In this document: one piece after another, positions 37,657 to 45,947 of the stretch
How the letters are laid out: each line of letters opens with the position of its first letter
How positions within the stretch are numbered: the first letter of the stretch is position 1
Made by a program: the position numbers and the translations under genes
Notes under the pieces: model-generated
Told to the model about the DNA's origin: nothing
The model's database searches: none
Seen by the model: only the letters and a program-made list of their open reading frames with translations
Source: Burkholderiales bacterium
Lineage (GTDB): Bacteria > Pseudomonadota > Gammaproteobacteria > Burkholderiales > Burkholderiaceae_C
Assembly (NCBI GenBank): GCA_017307855.1
Contig: JAFKGD010000013.1
Location: 248,001-312,000, forward strand
Reading direction: 5' to 3'
DNA length: 64,000 nucleotides

Positions 37657-37729
37657 CGGCACACGATTGGGCTAGCATGCGGCGACCCACAGCCATCCCC
37701 GGGCGCCCCCGGCGCACGTCTTCATCGCC

Positions 37730-39385
37730 ATGATCGCCCTGCTCGAATCGCTTTATCCGGTGCGCTACACCGTCTTCGGACTCGCGATCGCGGGGGCCGT
37801 GGTGAGCCTGCTGGGGGCGCTTGCGCTGCACTGGCCGTGGTGGCCCGTGCCGATCTTTCTGGCACTGGTGCTGCGCGGCATCTGCGACCTGCGGCAGCTG
37901 CGCCATTCGGTGCTGCGCAACTATCCGCTGATCGGCCACCTGCGATTCCTCCTCGAGTACATCCGCCCCGAACTGCGCCAGTACTTCATCGAGGGCGACA
38001 CCGAGGCAGCGCCGTTCTCTCGCGCGCAGCGCTCCCTGGTCTACCAGCGCGCCAAGGGCGAGCCCGACAACCGTCCGTTCGGCACGCAGCTGGACGTGGG
38101 GGCCGACGGCTACGAGTGGATCAACCATTCCATGCAGCCCACGCGTCTGGCCTCGCACGACTTCCGCGTCACCATCGGCGCCGGCCGCGCGCAGCCGTAC
38201 GACGCGAGCGTGTTCAACATCTCGGCGATGAGCTTCGGCGCGCTCTCGGCCAATGCCATCCTCGCCCTCAATGCCGGCGCGCGGCGCGGGCACTTTGCGC
38301 ACGACACGGGAGAGGGTTCGATTTCGGTGCACCACCGTGCCAACGGCGGCGACCTGATCTGGGAGATCGGATCCGGCTACTTCGGCTGCCGCGGCGACGA
38401 TGGCCGCTTCAGCGAGGAGCGTTTCGTGGCGAACGCCACCGATCCCCAGGTGAAGATGATCGAGCTGAAGATGAGCCAGGGCGCCAAGCCTGGCCACGGC
38501 GGGGTGCTGCCCGGCCCCAAGGTCACGCCCGAGATCGCCGCCGCGCGCGGCGTGCCCGTGGGCGTGGACTGCATCTCGCCCTCGTCGCACAGCGCGTTTT
38601 CCACGCCGGTGGAGATGATGCATTTCATCGACCGGCTGCGTCATCTCTCGGGCGGCAAGCCCACCGGCTTCAAGTTCTGCGTCGGCCATCCATGGGAATG
38701 GTTCGCCATCGTCAAGGCCATGCTGGAAACCGGCATCGTGCCCGACTTCATCGTCGTCGACGGGGCCGAGGGCGGCACCGGCGCGGCGCCGGTGGAATTC
38801 AGCGACCACGTCGGCGCGCCGCTGCAGGAAGGCCTGGTGCTGGTGCACAACACGCTGGTGGGCGTGGGCCTGCGCGAGCGCATCATGATCGGCGCGGCGG
38901 GCAAGGTCATCACCGCGTTCGACATCGCGCGCCTGATGGCGCTGGGTGCCGACTGGTGTAACGCCGGGCGCGGTTTCATGATGGCGCTCGGCTGCATCCA
39001 GGCGCAGAGCTGCCACACCGGCCACTGCCCCACGGGCGTGACGACGCAGGATCCGCAACGCCAGAAGGCGCTCGTGGTGCCCGACAAGGCCGAGCGCGTA
39101 TTCCACTTCCATCAGAGCACGCTGCACGCGCTGCAGGAACTGGTGCAGGCCGCCGGCCTCTCGCATCCGCGTGACATCACGGCCCACCACATCGTGCGCC
39201 GCATCGACGACACCGAAGTGCGCCTGCTGTCCAATCTCATCATGCAGGTGGCACCCGGTGCGCTCCTGGGCCCGCTGGACGAGCTGCACAAGGTCTTCAG
39301 CTTCTACTGGCCCCAGGCCAGCGCTCACAGTTTCCGCGCCGCCGTCGATCCCCACCACACCCCGGTGCTGTCGGAAGCCGCCTGA
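37730..39385 (+). CDS. FMN-binding glutamate synthase family protein
   Basis: 551 aa. Two N-terminal hydrophobic segments (about 14-55) anchor a GltB-like FMN barrel. Seen are MSFGALSANAILALNAGARRG, GCRGDDGRF, KPGHGGVLPG, DGAEGGTGAAP, and a three-cysteine cluster Cys422, Cys428 and Cys433 that holds the 3Fe-4S centre in glutamate synthases. There is no glutaminase domain, so ammonia or another donor would be needed. It is divergent from the phcB-like gene. The physiological reaction is unknown. Confidence 0.85.
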   Translation: MIALLESLYPVRYTVFGLAIAGAVVSLLGALALHWPWWPVPIFLALVLRGICDLRQLRHSVLRNYPLIGHLRFLLEYIRPELRQYFIEGDTEAAPFSRAQRSLVYQRAKGEPDNRPFGTQLDVGADGYEWINHSMQPTRLASHDFRVTIGAGRAQPYDASVFNISAMSFGALSANAILALNAGARRGHFAHDTGEGSISVHHRANGGDLIWEIGSGYFGCRGDDGRFSEERFVANATDPQVKMIELKMSQGAKPGHGGVLPGPKVTPEIAAARGVPVGVDCISPSSHSAFSTPVEMMHFIDRLRHLSGGKPTGFKFCVGHPWEWFAIVKAMLETGIVPDFIVVDGAEGGTGAAPVEFSDHVGAPLQEGLVLVHNTLVGVGLRERIMIGAAGKVITAFDIARLMALGADWCNAGRGFMMALGCIQAQSCHTGHCPTGVTTQDPQRQKALVVPDKAERVFHFHQSTLHALQELVQAAGLSHPRDITAHHIVRRIDDTEVRLLSNLIMQVAPGALLGPLDELHKVFSFYWPQASAHSFRAAVDPHHTPVLSEAA

Positions 39386-39420
39386 CGGCAGGGCGATGTC
39401 GGCTTGCCGATAATCGCGCG

Positions 39421-40221
39421 ATGACCGCATCGCCAGACCACGACGCCTTCCTGCGCGACAGGCTGCCGCGCCAGGACGCGTCGGTGGCGCCGCATGTCTT
39501 CCAGGGCCGGCGCGTCTGGCTCAAGAAGGCCGGGCCGCGCAACCCGCGCTGGCGCTATGCGGTGCTGGGAGCGATCGCCGGCGCGTTCCGCCTCGACGTG
39601 CTGCGGCCCGTGATGAACCTCGGCGGCCAGGCTGCCATCGCCCATGAAGCGCGGCGGCTGCGAGAACTGGCGGCCCTGGGCCTGCGTGTTCCGGCGCTCC
39701 TGGCCGAGGCACCGCAGGGGCTGCTGATCGCGGATCTGGGCGACGGGCAGCCGGTCGACACCCTGCTGGGTCACGTCTCGCAATCGGCGCAGCGCAGTGC
39801 GGCCGAGGCGCTCTCGCAGTGGCAGCGCGGGCTCGACGCCATCGCACTTGTGCACGCTCGTGGCAGCTATCTGAGCCAGGCGTTTGCGCGCAATCTCGTG
39901 GCCTGCCCCGACGGCGTGATCGGCTACATCGATTTCGAGGACGATCCCGGCGCCACGCTCGATCGCGTGCACTGCCAGGCGCGCGACTGGCTCAGTTACC
40001 TGCATTCCACCGCGCTGTACCTGCAGCACGACGCAGGCGCGCTGGCCCAGGCGCGTGCGCGCTGGCACGCCGCTCTCTCGGCCGATGGCGAGGGTGTGCG
40101 CAACGCGGCGGCGCAGGCCGCGCAACGCATGGCCTGGCTGCGGCACCTTCCCGCGGGTGATACCTGGGGTACCGATGTCCGCCGTCTGCGCGCCGCCGCG
40201 CGGTTCCTGCAAGGCGGCTGA
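39421..40221 (+). CDS. Kinase-fold (BUD32/LPS-kinase-like) protein, possibly a pseudokinase
   Basis: 266 aa. The small-lobe lysine is in VWLKKAG (Lys35/36), a likely helix-C Glu is at 76 (AHEARRL), and the metal-binding Asp171 is in YIDFEDDPG. In the catalytic loop HARGSYLSQAFARN, the position five before Asn158, normally Asp, is Gln153. It starts 36 bases after the glutamate synthase-like gene, with GATAAT between. Similar proteins are sometimes mislabelled as phosphatases. Activity is uncertain. Confidence 0.65.
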   Translation: MTASPDHDAFLRDRLPRQDASVAPHVFQGRRVWLKKAGPRNPRWRYAVLGAIAGAFRLDVLRPVMNLGGQAAIAHEARRLRELAALGLRVPALLAEAPQGLLIADLGDGQPVDTLLGHVSQSAQRSAAEALSQWQRGLDAIALVHARGSYLSQAFARNLVACPDGVIGYIDFEDDPGATLDRVHCQARDWLSYLHSTALYLQHDAGALAQARARWHAALSADGEGVRNAAAQAAQRMAWLRHLPAGDTWGTDVRRLRAAARFLQGG

Positions 40222-40223
40222 AT

Positions 40224-40706
40224 TCAGTCCGGCGCGCGGCTGGCGGCCGCATTGCGCAGCATGGGGTCATGCCGTGGCGCCCCCCAGGCGGCCGATAGCG
40301 TGACACCGAGCGTCGCCAGCCGGCGGCGCATGCACAGCACGGCGGCGTCCTTGGACAGCAGCAGGGCGCGGTGGGCGACGGCGAGGTCGATGAATTTCTG
40401 GTCGTCGGCGTCCTTGCAGACGAAAGGTGCGCGCGCGGCAGTCTCGACGACGCGCGCACCGCGGTCGAACTGCGCCAGAACGGCGTCGACTGCCAGCGCG
40501 CGGTGTGCGAGGCGTCGCGCGATCTGCGGATAAGCCAGCACGCGTGCGAGCTCGTCCCGCATGGCCGCTGTGGCCAGCCATGCAAGTTGGCCGCTCCCGA
40601 GCGCGTCGCGCAGCACGCCTGCGGCCGGATCGTCGAACACGAACAGGTCGAGCACGACGTTGGTGTCGATGACGATCGCCTTCGCCGTGCCCTGCGGTTC
40701 AGCCAT
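40224..40706 (-). CDS. PIN-domain nuclease, putative toxin
   Basis: 160 aa PIN fold of the COG1569 type. Acidic active-site residues are seen in IVIDTNVVLDLF, the MRDELARVL glutamate, and CKDADDQKFIDLA. I start at 40706; the upstream in-frame ATG lies inside the next gene. The start overlaps the end of the RlmL-like gene by eight bases. No antitoxin gene is visible beside it. Confidence 0.8.
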   Translation of the reverse strand: MAEPQGTAKAIVIDTNVVLDLFVFDDPAAGVLRDALGSGQLAWLATAAMRDELARVLAYPQIARRLAHRALAVDAVLAQFDRGARVVETAARAPFVCKDADDQKFIDLAVAHRALLLSKDAAVLCMRRRLATLGVTLSAAWGAPRHDPMLRNAAASRAPD

Positions 40707-41967
40707 GCTCGGGCGCGGGGGGCCGGGGTTCGCGTGCCGCACCCCTGACCATGTCGAAGCGGAACAACCGGCATTCGATGGGCCCGTTCCACATCGGCAC
40801 GCGGCGCGATTCCTTCAGGCGCATGCGTGAGGGCAGCTTCATGTCGGGCGTGAGCATCCAGGCCGTCCAGCCGGCGTAATGCTTCTTCCAGTGCGAGGCC
40901 AAGCGGCTGAAGAACTCCCCGCCGTCGTCCACGAGAGCGTGCTCGCGCCCCAATTGAGGCCGCGGTTCGCGCGCGCCGCGCCCGGCCACGCCAGCGGCCT
41001 CGATGCGCTCGCCGTAGGGAGGGTTGAGCAGCATCGTGCCGGGTGTTTCCGTGGGGGGCATGCGTTGCAGCGCATCGCCCCCACGCAATTGCACGCTCTG
41101 TCCCACCCCCGCGCGTTCGGCGTTGCGCTGCGCGAAGTCGACCATGCGGTGCGCCACGTCGCTGCCGAAGACCGGCGCGCAGGGTGCATGTTCCGCCGCG
41201 CGGGCCTCGGCGCGCAGCGCGTCCCACACATGGGCCTGGAACGGCAGCAGCTTCTCGAAACCGAAGCGGCGAAGGCTGCCGGGCGCAATACCGCAGGCGA
41301 TCTGCGCGGCCTCGATGGCGATGGTGCCGCTGCCGCAGCAGGGGTCGTACAGCGGGATGCCCTGGGCTGCGCCGCCTCCGGGCTCGCTCCAGCCGCTGGT
41401 GGCGAGCATGGCGGCTGCCAGCGTTTCCTTGAGCGGCGCGTCGCCCTTGTCCTCGCGCCAGCCGCGCTTGAAGAGGGGTTCGCCCGAGGTGTCGAGGTAG
41501 ACCGTGGCCGTCTCGGTGGTGAGGTGCAGATGCACGCGCACGTCGGGCCAGCGCGTCTCGACGTCGGGCCGCACGCCTGCCTTGTGACGGAAGCGGTCTG
41601 CCACGGCGTCCTTGATGCGCAAGGCGGCGAAGTTCAGGCTCTTGAGCGGACTGTGCTGCGCCGTGACCTCGACCTTGAAGGTCTGGCGCGTGGTGAACCA
41701 CATCTCCCAGGCGATGCCCGACGCGATGTCATAGAGATCCTGCTCCTGTCGGTAGGGTGCCTCGGCCAGCCGCACCAGCACGCGCTGGGCCAGCCGGCTG
41801 TGGAGGTTGAGTTGCAGGGCGTGGCGCCAGCTGGCGGCCAGCAGCACGCCACCCCGGCCCACGAGCAGGTCGTCGCCCGCCAGGCCGGTGAGCGCATGCA
41901 CCTCGTCGGCCAGCCAGGGCTCGACGCCGGCGGCGCAGGGAAGGAAGAGGCGCAGGGATGAACTCAC
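40699..41967 (-). CDS. THUMP-domain class I SAM-dependent RNA methyltransferase (RlmL N-terminal-like)
   Basis: 422 aa. A THUMP domain (about 50-165) is followed by the UPF0020 methyltransferase domain with PLYDPCCGSGTIAIEAA (SAM site) and the catalytic NPPYGERIEAAG. It matches the part of RlmL that makes m2G2445 in 23S rRNA; the RlmK half of E. coli RlmKL is absent. An insertion rich in Arg/Gly after NPPYGERIEA is noted. It overlaps the PIN gene downstream. Confidence 0.85.
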   Translation of the reverse strand: MSSSLRLFLPCAAGVEPWLADEVHALTGLAGDDLLVGRGGVLLAASWRHALQLNLHSRLAQRVLVRLAEAPYRQEQDLYDIASGIAWEMWFTTRQTFKVEVTAQHSPLKSLNFAALRIKDAVADRFRHKAGVRPDVETRWPDVRVHLHLTTETATVYLDTSGEPLFKRGWREDKGDAPLKETLAAAMLATSGWSEPGGGAAQGIPLYDPCCGSGTIAIEAAQIACGIAPGSLRRFGFEKLLPFQAHVWDALRAEARAAEHAPCAPVFGSDVAHRMVDFAQRNAERAGVGQSVQLRGGDALQRMPPTETPGTMLLNPPYGERIEAAGVAGRGAREPRPQLGREHALVDDGGEFFSRLASHWKKHYAGWTAWMLTPDMKLPSRMRLKESRRVPMWNGPIECRLFRFDMVRGAAREPRPPAPEHG

Positions 41968-42004
41968 GGGGATGCCAGGAAAACGGAAAGGGGTGGGTGG
42001 GGCG

Positions 42005-43543
42005 TCACAGCGCCTTGCGCAGGTTGGCTGGCGCGATGCGCAGCGCCTCGCGGTACTTGGCCACGGTGCGGCGCGCGCATTCGATGCCCTGTTCCTTGAG
42101 CATCTCGGAGATCTGGTTGTCCGACAACGGCTTCTTGGCGCTCTCGGCCGAGACGAATTGCTTGATGAGCGCGCGAACGGCGGTGGAGGAGGCGTTGCCG
42201 CCGGTTTCGGTGCCCAGCGCCGAGCCGAAGAAATATTTGAGCTCGAACGTGCCGAACGGCGTGGCCATGTACTTGGCGGTGGTCACGCGGCTGATGGTGG
42301 ATTCGTGCAGACCCAGCTCGTCGGCAATCTCGCGCAGCACCAGAGGGCGCATGGCCAGCTCGCCATGAACGAAGAAGTTCTTCTGCCGTTCGACGATGGC
42401 GGTGGACACGCGCAGGATGGTGTCGAAGCGCTGCTGGATGTTCTTGATGAACCAGCGTGCTTCCTGCAGCCGTTGCTGCAAGGCCTGGTGGCCTTCGCCC
42501 TTGTGCGACTTGAGCGCGCCGGCGTAGATGTCGTGCACGCGCAGGCGCGGCATCACGTCGGCGTTGAGCTGAACGCGCAGCTTCACGTTGGCGCCGCGGC
42601 CGGTCTTCACCACGATGACGTCGGGTACGACGAAGTTGCGCTCGACATCGACGAAGCGGCGGCCCGGCTTGGGCTCGAGCGTGGCCACCAGCGCCATCGC
42701 CTGCCGCACCGCGGCCTCGGTGTCGCCGCTCAGGTGGGCGAGCCGCTTGACATCACGCCGGGCCAGCAGCTCGAGCGGCTGGGCGCACAGGGCCAGCGCC
42801 GTGGCCCGCAGCGCGGCGGGCGCCACGTGTTCAGGCAGCATGCGCAACTGCAGCGACAGGCACTCCCCCAGGTCGCGCGCGCCCACGCCGGCCGGCTCCA
42901 GGCTCTGCAACAGGCGCAGCGCCACGGTGAAGCGGTGCACCAGTTCCTCGAGCGTCTCGAGGTCGTCGGTGCCGGCCAGGCCCTCGGCCAGCGACTGGAG
43001 GCTGTCCTCCAGGTAGCCGTCGTCGTTGAGCGATTCGATCAGGTAGCGCAGGGCCGCCCGGTCTTCCTCTGACAGCCGCAGCGCCAGCGCCTGGCGGTGC
43101 AGGTGGTCGGGCAGGGATTCATGGCCACGCGCAAGGTCGATGGCATCGACCGAGTCGTCGTCGGCCGCGCCGTTCTTGCGGGACGGCTGGTCGTTGCCCC
43201 ATTCGCCATCCTCGATCAGCGTGTCGCTGCTGCCGTCGCCGTCCCAGCTCGATTCGAGCTCGGCCACCGGATCGGCGGGCGCGGCGGCGTCGTCGCCCAG
43301 GCCGTCGCCTCCGGCATCGCCGCTGCCGCCGTCATCGTCGCGGACACGGGGGCTGTCGGCCTGCATCGGCTCCGGTGCCGGCAGGTCGTCGGGCTCGGCC
43401 TCGAGAAAGGGGTTCTCGTCGAGCATCTGCTCGACTTCCTGGCTGAGTTCGAGCGTGGACAGCTGCAGCAGCCGGATCGACTGCTGCAGCTGCGGCGTGA
43501 GCGCCAGATGCTGCGAGATGCGGAGGGATAAGCCCTGCTTCAT
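42005..43543 (-). CDS. rpoN: RNA polymerase sigma-54 factor
   Basis: 512 aa. Region I is glutamine- and leucine-rich (LALTPQLQQSIRLLQLSTLEL), region II is acidic (about 45-130), and the C-terminus carries the RpoN box ARRTVAKYRE that binds the -24 element. It lies 117 bases after lptB in the usual lptA-lptB-rpoN order. hpf, ptsN and hprK, which often follow rpoN, are instead near 8.6-10.5 kb. Confidence 0.96.
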   Translation of the reverse strand: MKQGLSLRISQHLALTPQLQQSIRLLQLSTLELSQEVEQMLDENPFLEAEPDDLPAPEPMQADSPRVRDDDGGSGDAGGDGLGDDAAAPADPVAELESSWDGDGSSDTLIEDGEWGNDQPSRKNGAADDDSVDAIDLARGHESLPDHLHRQALALRLSEEDRAALRYLIESLNDDGYLEDSLQSLAEGLAGTDDLETLEELVHRFTVALRLLQSLEPAGVGARDLGECLSLQLRMLPEHVAPAALRATALALCAQPLELLARRDVKRLAHLSGDTEAAVRQAMALVATLEPKPGRRFVDVERNFVVPDVIVVKTGRGANVKLRVQLNADVMPRLRVHDIYAGALKSHKGEGHQALQQRLQEARWFIKNIQQRFDTILRVSTAIVERQKNFFVHGELAMRPLVLREIADELGLHESTISRVTTAKYMATPFGTFELKYFFGSALGTETGGNASSTAVRALIKQFVSAESAKKPLSDNQISEMLKEQGIECARRTVAKYREALRIAPANLRKAL

Positions 43544-43660
43544 GAAGCCCTCACGCTCCGCACGGCGCCTGGCCTGGTGCCTGCCGCTGCCGCCGGTCGC
43601 GCCGGCGCGCGGCTGCTACGCCGTCAGCGCCCGGCCGGACGTTTGCTGCTCGCGCCATGC

Positions 43661-44485
43661 CTACATCCGGAAGTGCTCGCCCAGGTACACGCGACGCACC
43701 TCGGCGTTGTTGACGATCTCGGCCGGCGTGCCCTGCGCCAGCACATGGCCGTCGCTGATGATGAAGGCGTGGTCGCAGATGCCCAGCGTCTCGCGCACGT
43801 TGTGGTCGGTGATGAGCACGCCGATGCCGCGCGACTTGAGGAAGCCGATGATGCGCTGGATCTCGATCACCGCAATCGGATCGATGCCGGCAAAGGGCTC
43901 GTCCAGCAGGATGAAACGCGGCTGCGTGGCCAGAGCGCGGGCGATCTCCACGCGGCGGCGCTCGCCGCCCGAGAGGGCGATGGCTGGCGAGTCGGCCAGA
44001 TGGTCCACGCGCAGGTCGCGCAGCAGTTCGGCCAGGCGGCGCTCGATCTCGGCGCGGTCGAGCGGGCGGCCCGCCTGCGGGCCTTCTTGGTAGAGCTGCA
44101 GCTCCAGCACGGCGCGCACGTTCTCGGCCACGCTGAGCTTGCGGAAAATCGAGGCTTCCTGTGGCAGGTACGACAGGCCCATGCGCGAGCGCCGGTGGAT
44201 GGGCATGTGGGCCACGGGCTCACCATCGATGCGGATGTCGCCCGCGTCGGCGCGCACCAGGCCCACGATCATGTAGAACGACGTGGTCTTGCCGGCCCCG
44301 TTCGGACCGAGCAGGCCGACGACCTCGCCCTTCTGCACGGCCAGCGAGACATCCTTGACCACCTTGCGGCTGCCATAGGCCTTCTGCAGATGCAGCGCTT
44401 CCAGGCGGCCGCCCGCGGTGCCGGCGGGCGCCATGGCATCGGCTGCCGCCACGGAGCCGGCGGCTTGTTTCGCGTCGTCGCTCAC
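43661..44485 (-). CDS. lptB: LPS export ABC transporter ATP-binding protein LptB
   Basis: 274 aa. It powers LPS transport from the inner membrane with LptFG. Walker A GPNGAGKTT is at residues 60-68, signature ALSGGERRRVEIARAL, Walker B FILLDEPFAGIDP, and the H-loop ITDHNVRET. It has an extra N-terminal stretch of about 25 alanine-rich residues. The GTG start overlaps the lptA stop as GTGA. Confidence 0.95.
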   Translation of the reverse strand: MSDDAKQAAGSVAAADAMAPAGTAGGRLEALHLQKAYGSRKVVKDVSLAVQKGEVVGLLGPNGAGKTTSFYMIVGLVRADAGDIRIDGEPVAHMPIHRRSRMGLSYLPQEASIFRKLSVAENVRAVLELQLYQEGPQAGRPLDRAEIERRLAELLRDLRVDHLADSPAIALSGGERRRVEIARALATQPRFILLDEPFAGIDPIAVIEIQRIIGFLKSRGIGVLITDHNVRETLGICDHAFIISDGHVLAQGTPAEIVNNAEVRRVYLGEHFRM

Positions 44486-45114
44486 CGGCGTTCTCCGCCG
44501 AGGGTGGAGCTGGGGCGCAGCGGCGTTGCAGGCACGGCCGGTGCAGGCGCCGTGGCGCCATCGGCTGCGGTACCGCGCGGCGTCAGCACCGCACGCACGC
44601 GGCCGCCGGGCGCAGCGGGAGCGCCAGCCGTGGCGGGCGGGCGCCCGTTGACCGTGAAGACGTCAGTTCCGTTGTCGTAGGTGATGAGATTGCCGGTGAT
44701 CTCATCGACCGCCGTGCCGCCACGCAGGCGGCGCAACTCGGCGCGGCGGATGAACTTCACGTTGTCGGCACGGCTGTCGTACTCGATGACTTCGGATTCG
44801 CCCTCGATGAACTCGTCGAGGTTGTCGCGCTTCTGGCGGAAGTAGGCCAGCTGACCCGGCGCGGCGGTGACGGTGCCGTACTGGTAGCCGCCCGAGTCCT
44901 GGCGCACCTCCAGCCGTGCACCCCGGATGATGATCGTGCCCTTGGTGAGCACCACGGCGCCGGTGAATACGCTGGTCTGGCGGATGTCGTCGTAGCGCAG
45001 CGAGTCGGCCTCGATGTTCATGGGCTTGTCGCGGTCGGCGCGTTCGGCATGGACCGGGGCCGACAGGCACAGCGCCGCCAGCAGGGCGAGGATCGGTGAG
45101 TGGAAGTTTTTCAT
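44482..45114 (-). CDS. lptA: LPS transport periplasmic protein LptA
   Basis: 210 aa. LptA forms the periplasmic bridge for LPS. A signal peptide ends near residue 23 (SAPVHA). The OstA-like beta domain has PMNIEADSLRYDDIRQTSVFTGAVVLTKG and AYFRQKRDNLDEFIEGES. The proline/alanine-rich tail is longer than in E. coli. The start is the ATG at 45114; the frame continues upstream only as a shadow of dsbA. lptC, kdsC and kdsD, often upstream, are absent. Confidence 0.92.
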   Translation of the reverse strand: MKNFHSPILALLAALCLSAPVHAERADRDKPMNIEADSLRYDDIRQTSVFTGAVVLTKGTIIIRGARLEVRQDSGGYQYGTVTAAPGQLAYFRQKRDNLDEFIEGESEVIEYDSRADNVKFIRRAELRRLRGGTAVDEITGNLITYDNGTDVFTVNGRPPATAGAPAAPGGRVRAVLTPRGTAADGATAPAPAVPATPLRPSSTLGGERR

Positions 45115-45171
45115 ATCGGCATGAATCTTGCAGGGATTGTAGCCCCGCAAGGCATGGCCAGACATGAGAAA

Positions 45172-45189
45172 AGCCCGCCGGAGCGGGCT
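45172..45189 (-). terminator. Rho-independent terminator of dsbA
   Basis: Perfect 7-bp arms AGCCCGC/GCGGGCT with a 4-base loop. On the minus strand the stem is followed by TTTTCTC. It lies 35 bases after the dsbA stop and before lptA, so lptA must have its own promoter in the remaining spacer. Confidence 0.8.
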
Positions 45190-45223
45190 GGTTTCCTCAC
45201 GCGTCGAATCCGGCAGCGGCGGG

Positions 45224-45871
45224 TCAGCGGCCCTTGTGGATCTCGGCAACGAGGTAGTCGGTGACCTGCAGGGCGCGCGGCATGCCCTTGGCCACGGTGC
45301 CATCGGTGTAGAAACGGCCCGCGATGCCCAGCGACGGCACGCCCTGGACCTTGTACTCGTTCTGCAACTGGGTGGCGCGCTTGGCCTTGCTGACCACGCT
45401 GAACGAGTTGTAGACCTCGGTGAACTTGGCTTTGTCCAGGCCCTGCTTTTCGGCCCAGGCGATGATGGGTTCGGGGCGCGAGATCTGCTGGCGCTCCACG
45501 TGGATGGCCATGAACACCTTGCTGTGCAGCTCGTCGAGCTTGCCCAGGGTTTCCAGCGTGTAGAACAAGCGCTGTTGCGGCTCGAAATCAGGCCGGAATG
45601 CCACCGGAACGCGCTTGACCGCCACGTGGGCGGGCTGGCGCTGCTTCCACTGCTCGAACATGGGCTCGAACGCATTGCAGTGCGGGCAGCTGTACCAGAA
45701 GAACTCCACCACCTCGACACGGCCGGGAGCGGCTTCGACGGAGACGGGCTTTTCCAGCGGCAGGTAATCGGCGCCGCGCTGCGGCACGAAGCCCTGGGCG
45801 AGCACCGGGGTGGCGACGAAGGAGGCGGCCAGCGTGGAAGCGGCGCCAACGGAAAATTCACGGCGTTTCAT
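45224..45871 (-). CDS. dsbA: Thiol:disulfide interchange protein DsbA
   Basis: 215 aa periplasmic oxidase that introduces disulfide bonds. The signal peptide (MKRREFSVGAASTLAAS...) ends near residue 25. The active site is Cys62-Pro-His-Cys65 in FFWYSCPHC, and the cis-proline is in VQGVPSLGI. The n-region has paired basic residues but is not a full Tat motif. It is 76 bases after the SPOR gene and is closed by a clear terminator. Confidence 0.94.
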   Translation of the reverse strand: MKRREFSVGAASTLAASFVATPVLAQGFVPQRGADYLPLEKPVSVEAAPGRVEVVEFFWYSCPHCNAFEPMFEQWKQRQPAHVAVKRVPVAFRPDFEPQQRLFYTLETLGKLDELHSKVFMAIHVERQQISRPEPIIAWAEKQGLDKAKFTEVYNSFSVVSKAKRATQLQNEYKVQGVPSLGIAGRFYTDGTVAKGMPRALQVTDYLVAEIHKGR

Positions 45872-45947
45872 TGATTTTTCTCCTGGAACCGTACAGAGCC
45901 GAGGACAGGCGGGGAGTTCCCGCCGCTCGGACGGGCGCGGCGACCGT

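Noticed and set aside
34721..39430. A 1569-codon minus-strand open frame
   Set aside because: Only the first-listed third (34721-36091) is a real gene, the PhcS-like kinase. The rest is antisense to the methyltransferase in another frame and to the glutamate-synthase-like gene, with no family features.
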